Assembly: GCF_011050415.1 (NCBI RefSeq)
Contig: NZ_DRFS01000023.1
Location: forward strand, 55,440 to 119,439
Source of the DNA: Halomonas sp.
Lineage (GTDB): Bacteria; Pseudomonadota; Gammaproteobacteria; Pseudomonadales; Halomonadaceae
Direction of reading: 5' to 3'
DNA length: 64,000 nt
This document shows, piece by piece, positions 17,513-26,478 of the stretch. Position 1 is the stretch's first letter. Each line of letters begins with the position of its first letter. The notes beneath the pieces were generated by a model. That model saw only the letters and a program-made list of their open reading frames with translations. It had not been told where the DNA came from and searched no databases. A program made the translations under genes and the position numbers.

Positions 17513-17980
17513 GTGGAAATTAAGCTGGATATCAAGGTCGTAATTCAAGCAGCGCCTTTCGCCATGGCCTACGGTTATGACGATGCACTAGCAGGGCGCA
17601 GCGATATAGGCGCAGTGGTTAGCTTTACCGGATTAGTGCGTGATTTCAACGAAACGCCTGATGTGACGGGGTTAACCTTGGAGCACTACCCCGGAATGAC
17701 GGAATCAACGCTGATCGATATTGGCGAACAGGCCTGGCAGCGTTGGTCGCTTCAGGCAGTGCGTATTATTCATCGGGTAGGTTACTTGGCACCGGGTGAT
17801 CCCATTGTGCGAGTTTTAGTCGCCAGCGCCCATCGCCGAGAAGCATTTGAAGCCTGTGATTTTATTATGGATTTTCTAAAAACCCGGGCGCCTTTTTGGA
17901 AGAAAGAGCACTCCACCCAAGGTGAGTACTGGGTTAAAGAGCGTCACTCCGATCAAAAAGATGCAGCGCGTTGGAATTAA
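17513..17980 (+). CDS. moaE: Molybdopterin synthase catalytic subunit MoaE
   Basis: MoaE transfers sulfur from the MoaD thiocarboxylate to precursor Z to make molybdopterin. Visible landmarks are GAVVSFTGLVRDFN, LEHYPGMTE, VRVLVASAHRREAF and the catalytic-lysine region APFWKKE with WVKERHSD. The start is a GTG at 17513, one base after the moaC-moaD stop, with GGGGGG just upstream. A longer reading from 17471 would overlap the moaD end and adds residues absent from the family. Immediate adjacency to MoaD in the same operon should favour stoichiometric expression of the synthase. Confidence 0.93.
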   Translation: MEIKLDIKVVIQAAPFAMAYGYDDALAGRSDIGAVVSFTGLVRDFNETPDVTGLTLEHYPGMTESTLIDIGEQAWQRWSLQAVRIIHRVGYLAPGDPIVRVLVASAHRREAFEACDFIMDFLKTRAPFWKKEHSTQGEYWVKERHSDQKDAARWN

Positions 17981-18018
17981 GATTGCCGAGTCGCTGCGTT
18001 ACTCGTCATGATGCGGGG

Positions 18019-19713
18019 TTACCTGTTAGCCGCGCTTTCATAAGAAGCAGGCTCCGGCATTTCTGCGGCCATGATTTGTAAGTGTACTTCCGGCAGGTGC
18101 TGCATGTGATCAGCCAGCCAGTGGATGAGCCGTGGCTGTAGCGCTTGACGTAAATCGGCTAACGTATCAGCGGTAATCGCATCAAGCTGATCATCAAGCC
18201 AATTGCTAAAGCTATCTTCGTCAAGCGGGCTGGCACCAGATGCATCGAGCATCAGGCGTCCAATCCGGGTCCAGCCTGTGGCGCTTGCGGTTACCGGCAG
18301 GGCTAAATATAAGCTACCTCGGCGTGCCATATGAGTCGCAGTGCTTTCAAGCCCAGGGTGCAGTACAACGCTGTTCTGGCTGACGATACAGGGCGGCTGC
18401 GGGTAGCGCGCCTCACAGCGCAAACCATGACTATCAAAGCAAATTAAATCGCCGTTGACCGGTGCTAGCGGGGCACTGATACCCAGCCGCTGGGCGATTT
18501 CCTGATGGGCTTGCTGATGCCGCGCCTCACCATGGACGGGCATTAGGTGAGTAGGCTTAATCCACTGGTAAAGTTTGATTAATTCTTCCTGAGCAGGGTG
18601 GCCAGTGGCATGTAACTCAGGATTTGTGAATTCATCATAAAGGCGCACGCCTAAGTGAGCTAAGCGTTTTTTTAATTGCTCAATAGGTCGTTCGTTACCA
18701 GGAATCGCTTTAGCTGAAAAAATGACGTTGTCACCGGGCTGCAGTTCGATAAATGGGTGGCGTCCCTGAGCGAGGCGTTGCAATGCCGCGCGGGGCTCTC
18801 CCTGGCTGCCAGTGGCGATAATCACCACCTCATCAGCTGGCAGGTAGCCTAGATCATGATTGGGCACCAGCGGTGGTAAATCATCCATATAGTCAAGCCC
18901 GCGCGCCACGCTGACCATCCGCTCCATTGAGCGGCCCATTAAGCTGATCCGGCGACCGCATTTTTGCGCTGCGCGGCCTATGGCAAGCACCCGCGCCAAG
19001 TTGCTGGCGAAGCAAGAGACCACCACGCGGCCTTGGCAGTTAGCGATGGTTTTGGCTAATGCTTTGGCCACGTCTCCCTCACTGCCTGAGTGGCCGGGCA
19101 TCGGAGCGTTGGTCGAGTCGCCGACGACTAAATCGATGGGCGCCAGAGCTCTAAACTGTGTAGCGCTCATCGGCGTACCAATAAGCGGCTCAGGGTCGAG
19201 CTTCCAGTCGCCGGTGTGTAAAACGCGGTAACCGCCTGCCATCATTACCAGTGCGCAGCTTTCTGGAATGGAGTGGGTTAAGAGTAGGTAGCGTAACGTG
19301 AATGGACCGCTTTCAAGTGCTTCGCCAGGCTCAATCACCTGAATAGCCGCACTGCTAAGGCCATGCTCGGCAAATTTTAACCTTAAAAGGCCCGCCGCAA
19401 GGGGGGTGGCATAAATGGGGCAGTTCCACATTGGCCACAGCCAAGCCACCGCGCCAATATGATCTTCATGTCCATGGGTGATAAACAGCGCTTTAGGAGT
19501 AATGCCTAATGCTTTTGGGGTATCAAGATTAGGCACCTGGAGCGGCGAGTTAGGAAGATCCTGGCGAATCATCATGCCGCAGTCAACGGCAATCCAGTGG
19601 TCATCATAGCCGTAGAGCGTTAGATTCATTCCAATTTCACCGCATCCCCCCAGCGGCAGTAAGCGCAGCGGGGGACGACGACGGGGACGAATTTGAACGC
19701 GTGGTGAATGCAT
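18019..19713 (-). CDS. RNase J-type metallo-beta-lactamase/beta-CASP ribonuclease
   Basis: This 564-residue protein has the RNase J layout. The N-terminus reads PLGGCGEIGMN, followed by the metal motif HGHEDH (residues 80-85), THSIPES, HTGDWKLD, and the beta-CASP motif region with VSCFASN and ATGSQGEP. HATGHPAQEEL and MPVHGEARHQ follow toward the C-terminus. All expected zinc ligands appear present. RNase J is a combined endo- and 5'-3' exoribonuclease in Gram-positives and alphaproteobacteria. Here it is in a gammaproteobacterium, which generally relies on RNase E, and an RraA homologue of RNase E control is also in the window. It converges with moaE and stands alone. An alternative role as a different MBL hydrolase cannot be excluded. 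Confidence 0.85.
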   Translation of the reverse strand: MHSPRVQIRPRRRPPLRLLPLGGCGEIGMNLTLYGYDDHWIAVDCGMMIRQDLPNSPLQVPNLDTPKALGITPKALFITHGHEDHIGAVAWLWPMWNCPIYATPLAAGLLRLKFAEHGLSSAAIQVIEPGEALESGPFTLRYLLLTHSIPESCALVMMAGGYRVLHTGDWKLDPEPLIGTPMSATQFRALAPIDLVVGDSTNAPMPGHSGSEGDVAKALAKTIANCQGRVVVSCFASNLARVLAIGRAAQKCGRRISLMGRSMERMVSVARGLDYMDDLPPLVPNHDLGYLPADEVVIIATGSQGEPRAALQRLAQGRHPFIELQPGDNVIFSAKAIPGNERPIEQLKKRLAHLGVRLYDEFTNPELHATGHPAQEELIKLYQWIKPTHLMPVHGEARHQQAHQEIAQRLGISAPLAPVNGDLICFDSHGLRCEARYPQPPCIVSQNSVVLHPGLESTATHMARRGSLYLALPVTASATGWTRIGRLMLDASGASPLDEDSFSNWLDDQLDAITADTLADLRQALQPRLIHWLADHMQHLPEVHLQIMAAEMPEPASYESAANR

Positions 19714-19886
19714 CAGTTATGAAAAGCCTAAAAAGTAATGCCTTAACTATACGGGAAGGCAGGGGCGGCTAACAATCATCCAGGGCCTTCCGATACACTA
19801 TGCACCCCAGTCTCACATCCATAGTCGTGGAATTATGAGACTGGCTTGCTAATCAGTCGGGTTGAAATAGGTCAAGAGTAGCTCAC

Positions 19887-20741
19887 ATGTCCCATTATTA
19901 TCGTTTAGTTGTTTCCTGTCCTGACCGGGTAGGTATCGTTGCAAGTGTCTCAAGTTTTATTGCTCAGCAGGGCGGCTCTATCACTGAAGCAAGTCAGCAC
20001 TCCGATCTCGAAACCGGCTGCTTTTTTATGCGCTACGAAATTTTAGCGGATTCAGTGGGTATGTCGGTGGAAGCGCTGAGGGCTGCGTTTGAGCCAGTGG
20101 CCAGCGAATTCAATATGCAGTGGTCGCTGGTAGATACACAGAAGCGTCGCCGTGTTGTGCTAATGGTGTCGCGGGAGTCACACTGTTTGGTTGATCTGCT
20201 TTACCGGTGGCAGGCAGGAGAGCTGGATTGCGATATTGTCAGCGTTATTTCCAACCATGATGATATGCGTTCGTTAACCGAGTGGTACGGTATCCCTTAT
20301 CACCATGTGCCGGTCGACCCTGACAATAAGCAGGTATCATTTGCCCAGGTTCAGGCTGAAATAGACGCTGCTCGCGCCGATTGCATCGTGCTGGCGCGCT
20401 ATATGCAAATTCTTCCGCCTGAGTTGTGCGAGCGCTATGTCGGCAGAGTCATTAATATTCACCACAGCTTCTTACCCTCTTTCGCTGGCGCGAAGCCGTA
20501 CCATCAGGCCTATCAACGTGGGGTTAAGCTGATTGGTGCAACCTGCCACTACGTGACCGAGGAACTCGATGCCGGTCCTATCATCGAACAGGACATTCAC
20601 CGGGTAAGCCACTGCCATACACCCACCGATTTAGTCCGCTTTGGGCGTGATGTTGAGAAAGCGGTGCTTGCGCGGGGCTTACGCTGGCACTTAGAAGATC
20701 GCGTCATTGTTCACGGCAACAAAACGGTTGTTTTCAGCTAA
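19887..20741 (+). CDS. purU: Formyltetrahydrofolate deformylase PurU
   Basis: PurU hydrolyses 10-formyl-THF to formate and THF, balancing one-carbon pools and supplying formate for PurT. The 284-residue protein has an N-terminal ACT domain (about residues 1-80, starting YRLVVSCPDRVGIVA) and a C-terminal formyltransferase domain with VSNHDDMRSL, INIHHSFLPSF and GATCHYVTEELDAGPIIEQ. The His in IHHS and the Asp in ELDAGP are the catalytic residues of this fold. It is apparently monocistronic or co-transcribed with the permease that follows 37 bases later. Confidence 0.95.
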   Translation: MSHYYRLVVSCPDRVGIVASVSSFIAQQGGSITEASQHSDLETGCFFMRYEILADSVGMSVEALRAAFEPVASEFNMQWSLVDTQKRRRVVLMVSRESHCLVDLLYRWQAGELDCDIVSVISNHDDMRSLTEWYGIPYHHVPVDPDNKQVSFAQVQAEIDAARADCIVLARYMQILPPELCERYVGRVINIHHSFLPSFAGAKPYHQAYQRGVKLIGATCHYVTEELDAGPIIEQDIHRVSHCHTPTDLVRFGRDVEKAVLARGLRWHLEDRVIVHGNKTVVFS

Positions 20742-20778
20742 CAGCCCATCGTAATGCTCATTCACCAGGGAGGCTGCT

Positions 20779-21450
20779 ATGTCATTTGCGCAAAGCGTAT
20801 TAGCGCCCTGGGCGCTACTGCTCACCACGCTACTCTCGTTATGTGTGATGGTCTGGGCTCTCTGGCGTCAGCCCTGGCAAGCATTACTTGACGATACAGA
20901 GCTTCAGCACCGCTGGTTGGGCGCCACCCTGGCGGTGGTGCTGATGTGGCAGTTACGCGCCCAGGCGGTCGACTGGCTAACGCTGCATCTGGTATTTACC
21001 GTCTTAATGACGCTGATATTCAAGGTGCCTTTGGCTTTGATCAGCAATGTAGTGATCAATGTGGCAATGGTCATGATCGGCCGCAATGAGTGGATGCTAC
21101 TAGGGGCGAATGTGTTGGTGACGGGGGTTGTGCCAGCGACGATCATTGGTGTGGTCTGGCGGCTGGTAGACCGCCGCCTGCCAGATAATTTAATGGTCTT
21201 TCTATTTGCGTGTGGTTTCTTCGGGGCCGCTTTGGCTACGCTGGGGGGTGGGCTTACTGCAGTTTTGCTGATCATTGTCGCCGGAACAGATCCTGACGCG
21301 ATCTTTCTAGCGCAGGAATATGCACGCTTCTTACCTCTACTGATGCCGTCAGAGGCTTTTATTACTGGCATGCTGCTGAGTATTCTGCTGGTTTACCATC
21401 CTGATTGGGTGGCCACTTTTAATGACCACCGCTATATCGATACGCAGTAG
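20779..21450 (+). CDS. Energy-coupling factor-type (CbiM-like) membrane permease
   Basis: This 223-residue membrane protein has about six hydrophobic helices, well spaced between residues 8 and 215. The central sequence KVPLALISNVVINVAMVMIG and the C-terminal FLPLLMPSEAFITGML resemble the CbiM-like/ECF permease family found in many gammaproteobacteria without its own ATPase nearby. No ECF ATPase or T-component is adjacent, so substrate and partners are unknown. A GGGAGG site precedes the ATG. It converges with lexA. Confidence 0.65.
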   Translation: MSFAQSVLAPWALLLTTLLSLCVMVWALWRQPWQALLDDTELQHRWLGATLAVVLMWQLRAQAVDWLTLHLVFTVLMTLIFKVPLALISNVVINVAMVMIGRNEWMLLGANVLVTGVVPATIIGVVWRLVDRRLPDNLMVFLFACGFFGAALATLGGGLTAVLLIIVAGTDPDAIFLAQEYARFLPLLMPSEAFITGMLLSILLVYHPDWVATFNDHRYIDTQ

Positions 21451-21470
21451 ATGGCTGCTTTTAGCTGAGC

Positions 21471-22148
21471 TCAGCCGAGCGCTTGGCCATTGCCGCCGCG
21501 GATGACGCCAACGCCAACGCCTTCGATCTCAAGAGATTGTGAGCGCAGATCAATTTCAATCGGAGCGAAGTCATTATTTTCAGCAAACAGTGTTACCTGG
21601 TGCCCTTGGCGTTTAAAGCGCTTAACCGTCACTTCATCATCCAATCGTGCTACAACGATTTGCCCATCGCGCACGCGCTCTGTGCGGTGAACTGCCAATA
21701 AATCACCCTCTAAAATGCCGATATCCTTCATGGATAGTCCGCGCACCCGCAGTAGGTAGTCTGCTTTAGGCGTGAAGTATTCAGGTGGTAATGGGCAGTA
21801 GCGATCAATGTGCTCGGCGGCCAAGATTGGGCTTCCAGCGGCCACTTCACCAATGACCGGTAAGCCCGTGGGGATTGAATCGATGTTGGCAGGCAGCGCA
21901 GCGACAGTCGGGTCGATAATTTCCTGCGGCTCTTGGTTGGGCAGTCGGATACCGCGCGACGTATTGCGGATAATTCGAATCACGCCTTTACGTTCTAGAG
22001 CACGCAAGTGCTCTTCAGCAGCATTTGGCGAGCGGAAGCCAAGCGCTTTAGCAATCTCAGCACGTGTTGGAGGGTAGCCAAATTCGCCCATAGTCTTAAC
22101 GATAAAATCAAATACATGCTGTTGGCGAGCGGTTAGCGGACGCGACAT
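21471..22148 (-). CDS. lexA: SOS-response repressor LexA
   Basis: The 225-residue repressor has an N-terminal winged helix ([11 protein letters not shown] to about residue 65, with [13 protein letters not shown] as recognition region). The Ala-Gly cleavage site is in GEVAAGSP, and the self-cleavage dyad is Ser in RGLSMKDIG and Lys in EVTVKRFK. RecA filaments trigger the cleavage. The ATG at 22148 has TGGAG seven bases before it; an in-frame ATG at 22160 would overlap that site. It is divergent from a psrA-like gene, as in Pseudomonas. Two degenerate SOS-box-like sites lie in the intergenic region. Confidence 0.96.
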   Translation of the reverse strand: MSRPLTARQQHVFDFIVKTMGEFGYPPTRAEIAKALGFRSPNAAEEHLRALERKGVIRIIRNTSRGIRLPNQEPQEIIDPTVAALPANIDSIPTGLPVIGEVAAGSPILAAEHIDRYCPLPPEYFTPKADYLLRVRGLSMKDIGILEGDLLAVHRTERVRDGQIVVARLDDEVTVKRFKRQGHQVTLFAENNDFAPIEIDLRSQSLEIEGVGVGVIRGGNGQALG

Positions 22149-22206
22149 ACCAGACTCCATAAATAGTGAATAGACAGTAACAAATTAAATGGCGACTAAG
22201 TTATAA

Positions 22207-22247
22207 GTGTTTAAGTATACAGTATGTTCCTCTGTCCAGTATATGGC
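22207..22247. promoter_or_regulatory. Candidate LexA boxes upstream of lexA
   Basis: The CTG-N10-CAG consensus is approximated twice: GTGTTTAAGTATACAG (22207-22222, one mismatch in the outer triplets) and CTGTCCAGTATATGGC (22232-22247, two mismatches). A pair of boxes near the lexA start is the usual autoregulation layout, but both copies are weak. Confidence 0.45.
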
Positions 22248-22286
22248 TTGTCGATACCGATATTTATCTCGCTTAAAACTCTACCA

Positions 22287-22301
22287 ATTGTTTGAAACAA
22301 T
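22287..22301. promoter_or_regulatory. Perfect 15-base palindrome in the lexA-psrA gap
   Basis: ATTGTTTGAAACAAT is a perfect inverted repeat (7-1-7), and a related TGTTTTAAACA lies at 22385-22395, just before the psrA-like gene. GTTT/AAAC half-sites recall the sites of PsrA, which represses its own gene in Pseudomonas, although the half-site order differs from the published motif as I remember it. Likely autoregulatory operators. Confidence 0.5.
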
Positions 22302-22416
22302 ATTTTTTCTTAAGCATTGCTTGGCTTTTTTTATTAACAAATCAAGCGTTGAGCCTATCTGAGTTATGGCATAGTATTTTGCTATGTTTTAAACACCCGT
22401 TTCCCTGGAGAGCGAC

Positions 22417-23094
22417 ATGGCTCAATCTGATACGGTGACACGTATACTCGACACCGCTGAAGTGCTGTTTGCAGAGCGAGGTTTCGCTGAAACTTCGTTG
22501 CGCAACATCACTAGTAAAGCGCGCGTCAACTTAGCCGCTGTGAATTATCATTTTGGCTCTAAAAAAGCATTGATTCAGGCCGTTTTTTCGCGCTATTTGG
22601 ACCCCTTCACTCAGCGATTTCATACCGCACTTGATGAGTTGGAGGTGACCCATACAGGCCAAGTGATTCCGCTTGAAACCCTGCTTGAAACCATGGCAAC
22701 TACGGTCCTTGCGGTGCCCGCCGAGCGCAACAGTTTAAAAGTCTTTATGCGCCTGCTAGGCCTTGCCTACAGTCAGGCTCAGGGGCACTTGAGGCGCCAT
22801 ATTCAACAAGAGTATGGTGACGTATTCACACGCTTCACTGAGCTGGTACGTAAAGCCACGCCGGATCTCCCCGACGCTGAGCGCTTTTGGCGGCTACACT
22901 TTATGTTAGGTACGGTGATTTTTACGCTTTCAGGTTTGGATGCACTGCGCGACATCGCTGAAAAGGATTACCATGAACAAGTCTCCGTTAGAGATTTAGT
23001 TAGGCGACTGCGGCCAGTCGTGGTGGCTGCCATGAACGCGCCGTTACCACTTGCTTTAGAAGAAGGAAATCATGCAAACGCCCAGGCTAGCTGA
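22417..23094 (+). CDS. psrA: TetR-family regulator, PsrA-like
   Basis: This 225-residue TetR repressor has an N-terminal helix-turn-helix (ILDTAEVLFAERGFAETSLRNIT, with NLAAVNYHFGSKKALIQAV as recognition helix and adjoining turn) and a helical ligand-binding domain. Both the N-terminus and the position divergent from lexA and upstream of nagZ match Pseudomonas PsrA, which senses long-chain fatty acids and controls beta-oxidation and rpoS. A CTGGAGAG site precedes the ATG. The 3' end overlaps the following transpeptidase gene by 23 bases. Ligand and regulon in this organism are inferred by homology. Confidence 0.85.
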   Translation: MAQSDTVTRILDTAEVLFAERGFAETSLRNITSKARVNLAAVNYHFGSKKALIQAVFSRYLDPFTQRFHTALDELEVTHTGQVIPLETLLETMATTVLAVPAERNSLKVFMRLLGLAYSQAQGHLRRHIQQEYGDVFTRFTELVRKATPDLPDAERFWRLHFMLGTVIFTLSGLDALRDIAEKDYHEQVSVRDLVRRLRPVVVAAMNAPLPLALEEGNHANAQAS

Positions 23095-23608
23095 CCTACC
23101 CCCCACTGAAAGCATCTGGCTGGAGATTGATACAACTCAGCAACAGTTGCGCTGTTGGCGTGGGCCTAAGGTGTTGCATGAGTGTGCTATTTCTTCAGGT
23201 GCCGCAGGAATTGGTGAGCGTAACGGCAGTGGTAAAACGCCTCATGGTTGGCACTATGTTCGAGCCGCTATCGGCGAAGGTCTGCCAGAAAATGCAGTGT
23301 TTCGCGGCCGCCGTTGGACAAGTGAAGTATTTACCCCAGAGCTCGCCGATGTTCATCCAGCGCGCGATTGGATTTTGACTCGTATTCTCTGGTTGTGCGG
23401 TTTAGAGAAAGGGGTTAATAGAGGTGGGCAGGTAGACTCCCAGCGTCGCTATATTTATTTGCATGGTACGCCGCCTGACCAGCCAATGGGGGTGGCCGCT
23501 TCCCACGGCTGTATTAGATTACGCAACAGTGACCTGCTGTATATCTTTTCTTTAGCCAACCCGGGAACACCGGTTTGGTTGCATGGCGAGCGGCAGTGTT
23601 TTGATTAA
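23072..23608 (+). CDS. L,D-transpeptidase (YkuD domain) without signal peptide
   Basis: The 178 residues are almost wholly one YkuD domain. The catalytic motif is SHGCIRLRNSD with the nucleophilic Cys, preceded by YLHGTPP with the conserved His-Gly. Such enzymes cross-link peptidoglycan 3-3 or attach proteins to it, normally in the periplasm. No hydrophobic leader is visible: the start MQTPRLADLPP, set by AAGGAAATC just before the ATG, is polar. The gene overlaps psrA by 23 bases and precedes nagZ, a cytosolic muropeptide-recycling enzyme. A cytosolic role on recycled muropeptides, or export by another route, is therefore possible. An upstream in-frame start encoding a leader was not found. 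Confidence 0.88.
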   Translation: MQTPRLADLPPTESIWLEIDTTQQQLRCWRGPKVLHECAISSGAAGIGERNGSGKTPHGWHYVRAAIGEGLPENAVFRGRRWTSEVFTPELADVHPARDWILTRILWLCGLEKGVNRGGQVDSQRRYIYLHGTPPDQPMGVAASHGCIRLRNSDLLYIFSLANPGTPVWLHGERQCFD

Positions 23609-23708
23609 CTCAGTTTTGATTAACTGCAACGCATGTTGAAGCTCCCCAGATTTTGACTCCGCTAGACGATCGTCTAGAATCATCGCCCCTTTTCATGGAC
23701 CTATCTAG

Positions 23709-24722
23709 ATGACTCAACCGTTAGGCCCGGTCATGCTCGACCTTGAAGGCCCAAAACTGACTGCCGCAGAAAAGCGCTTATTGCTTGAACCTGAGGTAGG
23801 GGGCGTTATTTTGTTTGCCCGTAATGTGGAAGATGGTTATCAAGTTCGCCAACTGTGTAGTGATATTCGACGCGTGCGCGCCGATTTGCTGCTCGCGGTT
23901 GACCAAGAAGGTGGTCGCGTTCAGCGCATTAAAAAAGGCTTGACCCGGCTTCCTGCAATGGCGCGCATTGGCGAAAGTTATGAAGCGAATCATGAAGATG
24001 GCTTGGCATTGGCAAAGGATGCTGGCTGGTTGCTAGGGATGGAGATGGCTGCTTGTGGGCTGGACTTAAGTTTTGCTCCTGTGCTCGATGTTGAGAGTGG
24101 TATCTCCAGCGTTATTGGCGACCGTAGCTTTAGCAGCGACCCGCAACACGTGGCCCAGCTGGGTAGTGCATTTATTCAAGGCCTTCACGATGCAGGTATG
24201 GCTGCTGTAGGTAAACACTTCCCAGGACATGGGGGCGTCGCCGCCGACTCTCACGTTGCTCTGCCGGTAGATGATCGTCCGTTAGAGGTCATTAAGCAGC
24301 ACGATCTTGTGCCCTTTGCGCATTTAGCCTCCCAGCTAGAAGGGGTCATGCCCGCCCACGTTATTTATAGCGCCTTTGATTCGCGCCCCGCTGGGTTTTC
24401 ACCCAGCTGGCTGGGCATGTTGCGCGAGTCGCTTGGCTTTAAAGGCTGCGTTTTTTCTGATGATTTGAGTATGGCGGGTGCCCATGAAGCAGGGAATCCA
24501 CAGGAGCGTGCCCGCGCAGCGTTAGCCGCAGGCTGCGATATGCTGCTGGTGTGTAATGACCGGAAAGCCGCACTTGAAGTGATAGAGGCGTGTAAAGGGA
24601 TTGAGGCTAAGCGTCCCGCCAAGCTCCGCTATAGCCGTGCACGCCCTGATCTAGACGCACTTACCGCGCTAGGCCGCTGGCGGCGCACTCACGCTAAGCT
24701 AGAAGCGCTGGCGGGTAAGTAG
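23709..24722 (+). CDS. nagZ: Beta-N-acetylhexosaminidase NagZ
   Basis: NagZ removes GlcNAc from anhydro-muropeptides in the cytosol during peptidoglycan recycling, producing the signal that can induce AmpC. The 337-residue GH3 enzyme has VDQEGGRVQRI, GLDLSFAPVLDVE, the GH3 signature KHFPGHGGVAADSH (containing the catalytic Asp-His loop), and the nucleophile Asp region FSDDLSMAGA. No signal peptide. No clear ribosome-binding site is visible before the ATG at 23709, so the exact start is less certain. The order lexA/psrA/nagZ is shared with Pseudomonas. Confidence 0.96.
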   Translation: MTQPLGPVMLDLEGPKLTAAEKRLLLEPEVGGVILFARNVEDGYQVRQLCSDIRRVRADLLLAVDQEGGRVQRIKKGLTRLPAMARIGESYEANHEDGLALAKDAGWLLGMEMAACGLDLSFAPVLDVESGISSVIGDRSFSSDPQHVAQLGSAFIQGLHDAGMAAVGKHFPGHGGVAADSHVALPVDDRPLEVIKQHDLVPFAHLASQLEGVMPAHVIYSAFDSRPAGFSPSWLGMLRESLGFKGCVFSDDLSMAGAHEAGNPQERARAALAAGCDMLLVCNDRKAALEVIEACKGIEAKRPAKLRYSRARPDLDALTALGRWRRTHAKLEALAGK

Positions 24723-24775
24723 TCATTCTGCGATTTAATAAAATTGTTACCCTTAAACCGCTCTGGAGTTGGTAA

Positions 24776-25354
24776 ATGTCAAAGTTGGATAAAGAAGCGT
24801 TAGAGTCGCTGGATTCTATGCGCGAGCTGATGGATAACGCTGACTGCCTAATTTCTCAACAAGAGGTGGAGCGGGCGCTTGATCGCATGGCAGAAGAAAT
24901 CACGCGCGATTTAGGCGATAAGCTGCCGGTGTTTTACTGTGTCATGAACGGCGGTTTGATCACTACCGGCCACTTACTCACTCGCTTGGGGTTTCCGCTA
25001 GAAGTTGATTATCTACACGCTACCCGTTATCGCAATGAGCTGCGCGGTGGCGAGCTTTTTTGGCGTGTCTCGCCAGAGGTGCCCATGGCGGGTCGTCATG
25101 TGGTTATCGTCGATGATATTCTGGACGAGGGCGCTACCTTGGCGGCGATTTTGGCTTACTGTGAAGAGGCTCAGGCTGCCAGTGTCACAACGGCTGTGCT
25201 GGTGGATAAACAGCACAACCGTAAAGCCGTACCTGGTTTGAAGGCGGACTACTGTAGTTTGGAAGTAGCTGATCGCTATGTGTTCGGTTTTGGTATGGAT
25301 TACAAAGGTTATTGGCGCAATGCGCCGGGTATTTTTGCCCCTAAGGGGATGTGA
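24776..25354 (+). CDS. hpt: Hypoxanthine-guanine phosphoribosyltransferase
   Basis: This 192-residue cytosolic enzyme makes IMP/GMP from hypoxanthine/guanine and PRPP. The type I phosphoribosyltransferase core is visible: VFYCVMNGGLITTGHLL, then the PRPP loop VVIVDDILDEGATL, AVLVDKQHN, and the C-terminal hood with FGFGMDY. It belongs to the proteobacterial branch close to P. aeruginosa Hpt rather than to gpt, which is also in this window. GGAG lies seven bases before the start. It follows nagZ by 53 bases. Confidence 0.9.
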   Translation: MSKLDKEALESLDSMRELMDNADCLISQQEVERALDRMAEEITRDLGDKLPVFYCVMNGGLITTGHLLTRLGFPLEVDYLHATRYRNELRGGELFWRVSPEVPMAGRHVVIVDDILDEGATLAAILAYCEEAQAASVTTAVLVDKQHNRKAVPGLKADYCSLEVADRYVFGFGMDYKGYWRNAPGIFAPKGM

Positions 25355-25372
25355 CCTCGGGGCAATAAAACA

Positions 25373-26206
25373 TTAACGAGGCGAGAAGCGTCTCGTTAAT
25401 CCTGTCTCTGCAATCATTCGTGTGGAAATTTCCTCTACCGAGAAGCGCGTCGCGTCAATGAAGGGTATGTGCATGGTGCGGTAGAGCGACTCAGCCTGCT
25501 CCACTTCTTGATGGCATTGATCCATTGAGCTGTACCGGCTATTCGGGCGCCTTTCATTGCGAATGGCAGCTAACCGGCGTGCATCAATGGTGAGTCCGAA
25601 CAGCTTGTGACGATGGGGAGCTAGCGCCTTGGGTAGCTTAAGCATGCCATCTTCGTCTAAATCATCTTCGGTTAGCGGGTAGTTGGCCGCTCGGATACCA
25701 AACTGTAGCGCTAAATAGAGCGATGTCGGCGTTTTACCACAGCGCGAAACGCCGACAAGTATAATATCGGCTTTATCGTATTGATGGGTGCGCGCACCGT
25801 CATCGTTATCCAGCGCAAAATGCACCGAGTGAATACGATCCATATAGACATCATCGCTGCCAATCGAATGGGTACGCCCAACGCTATAAGAGGAGTGGGT
25901 GTTAAGCTCTTGCTCTAAAGGCTCTAAAAACGTCGAAAAAATATCGACTTTGAAGCCCGAGGCTTGGCGAATAACGTTGCGAATTTGCTGGTCCACAATA
26001 GTGTCAATAATGATGGGGCGTTGACCATCGCGGTCGGCGGTCGTTTCAATAATCTCGGCTAACGCCTGCGCCTTTTCAACCGTATCAATATAAGGTTTGG
26101 TCAGCATATTGATCTCAACATCGCTGAACTGTGCCAGCAGACTACGCCCTAAGCTTTCTGCTGTGATCCCGGTGCCATCAGAAATAAAAAAAGCCGTACG
26201 CGTCAT
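25373..26206 (-). CDS. ppsR: PEP synthetase regulatory protein (kinase/pyrophosphorylase)
   Basis: PpsR is a bifunctional enzyme that inactivates PEP synthase by ADP-dependent phosphorylation of a threonine near the catalytic histidine and reactivates it by phosphorolysis. The 277-residue protein begins [19 protein letters not shown] and contains a P-loop-like [15 protein letters not shown], both diagnostic of the DUF299 family. It is divergent from ppsA, its target, across a 272-base gap, which strongly supports the function. Confidence 0.95.
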   Translation of the reverse strand: MTRTAFFISDGTGITAESLGRSLLAQFSDVEINMLTKPYIDTVEKAQALAEIIETTADRDGQRPIIIDTIVDQQIRNVIRQASGFKVDIFSTFLEPLEQELNTHSSYSVGRTHSIGSDDVYMDRIHSVHFALDNDDGARTHQYDKADIILVGVSRCGKTPTSLYLALQFGIRAANYPLTEDDLDEDGMLKLPKALAPHRHKLFGLTIDARRLAAIRNERRPNSRYSSMDQCHQEVEQAESLYRTMHIPFIDATRFSVEEISTRMIAETGLTRRFSPR

Positions 26207-26478
26207 AGCAAGTCCGCCTGTAAGTGATGTGCCTTTGATTCATCTCGCTATTGTGAGCCGAGCGGTTAGCCAGCACAACTTACTGGAGTTCCAGAGTGGC
26301 ACTCACTACATAAATGGCCTTAAAAGCCCTGGTGTTGTAAAAATCCTCCATTGCCTTCGCTATTAGACCAATGGCGAATAGAGTGGCGCGGTGCTAGGGT
26401 GTCTCAATGAATAATCCATGGCCCATAGTCTTGGTGACTATTACTGGCTATGTCGATCTTTATGAGCGAGGGGGTTAC

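Noticed and set aside
20904..21371. Minus-strand ORF of 155 codons opposite the ECF-type permease
   Set aside because: Ser/Thr/Lys-rich translation typical of an antisense shadow; no ribosome-binding site.
26407..26478. Longer N-terminus for PpsA from ATG 26407
   Set aside because: Residues before the GTG at 26479 are not conserved, and the GTG has a strong ribosome-binding site and gives the usual length.
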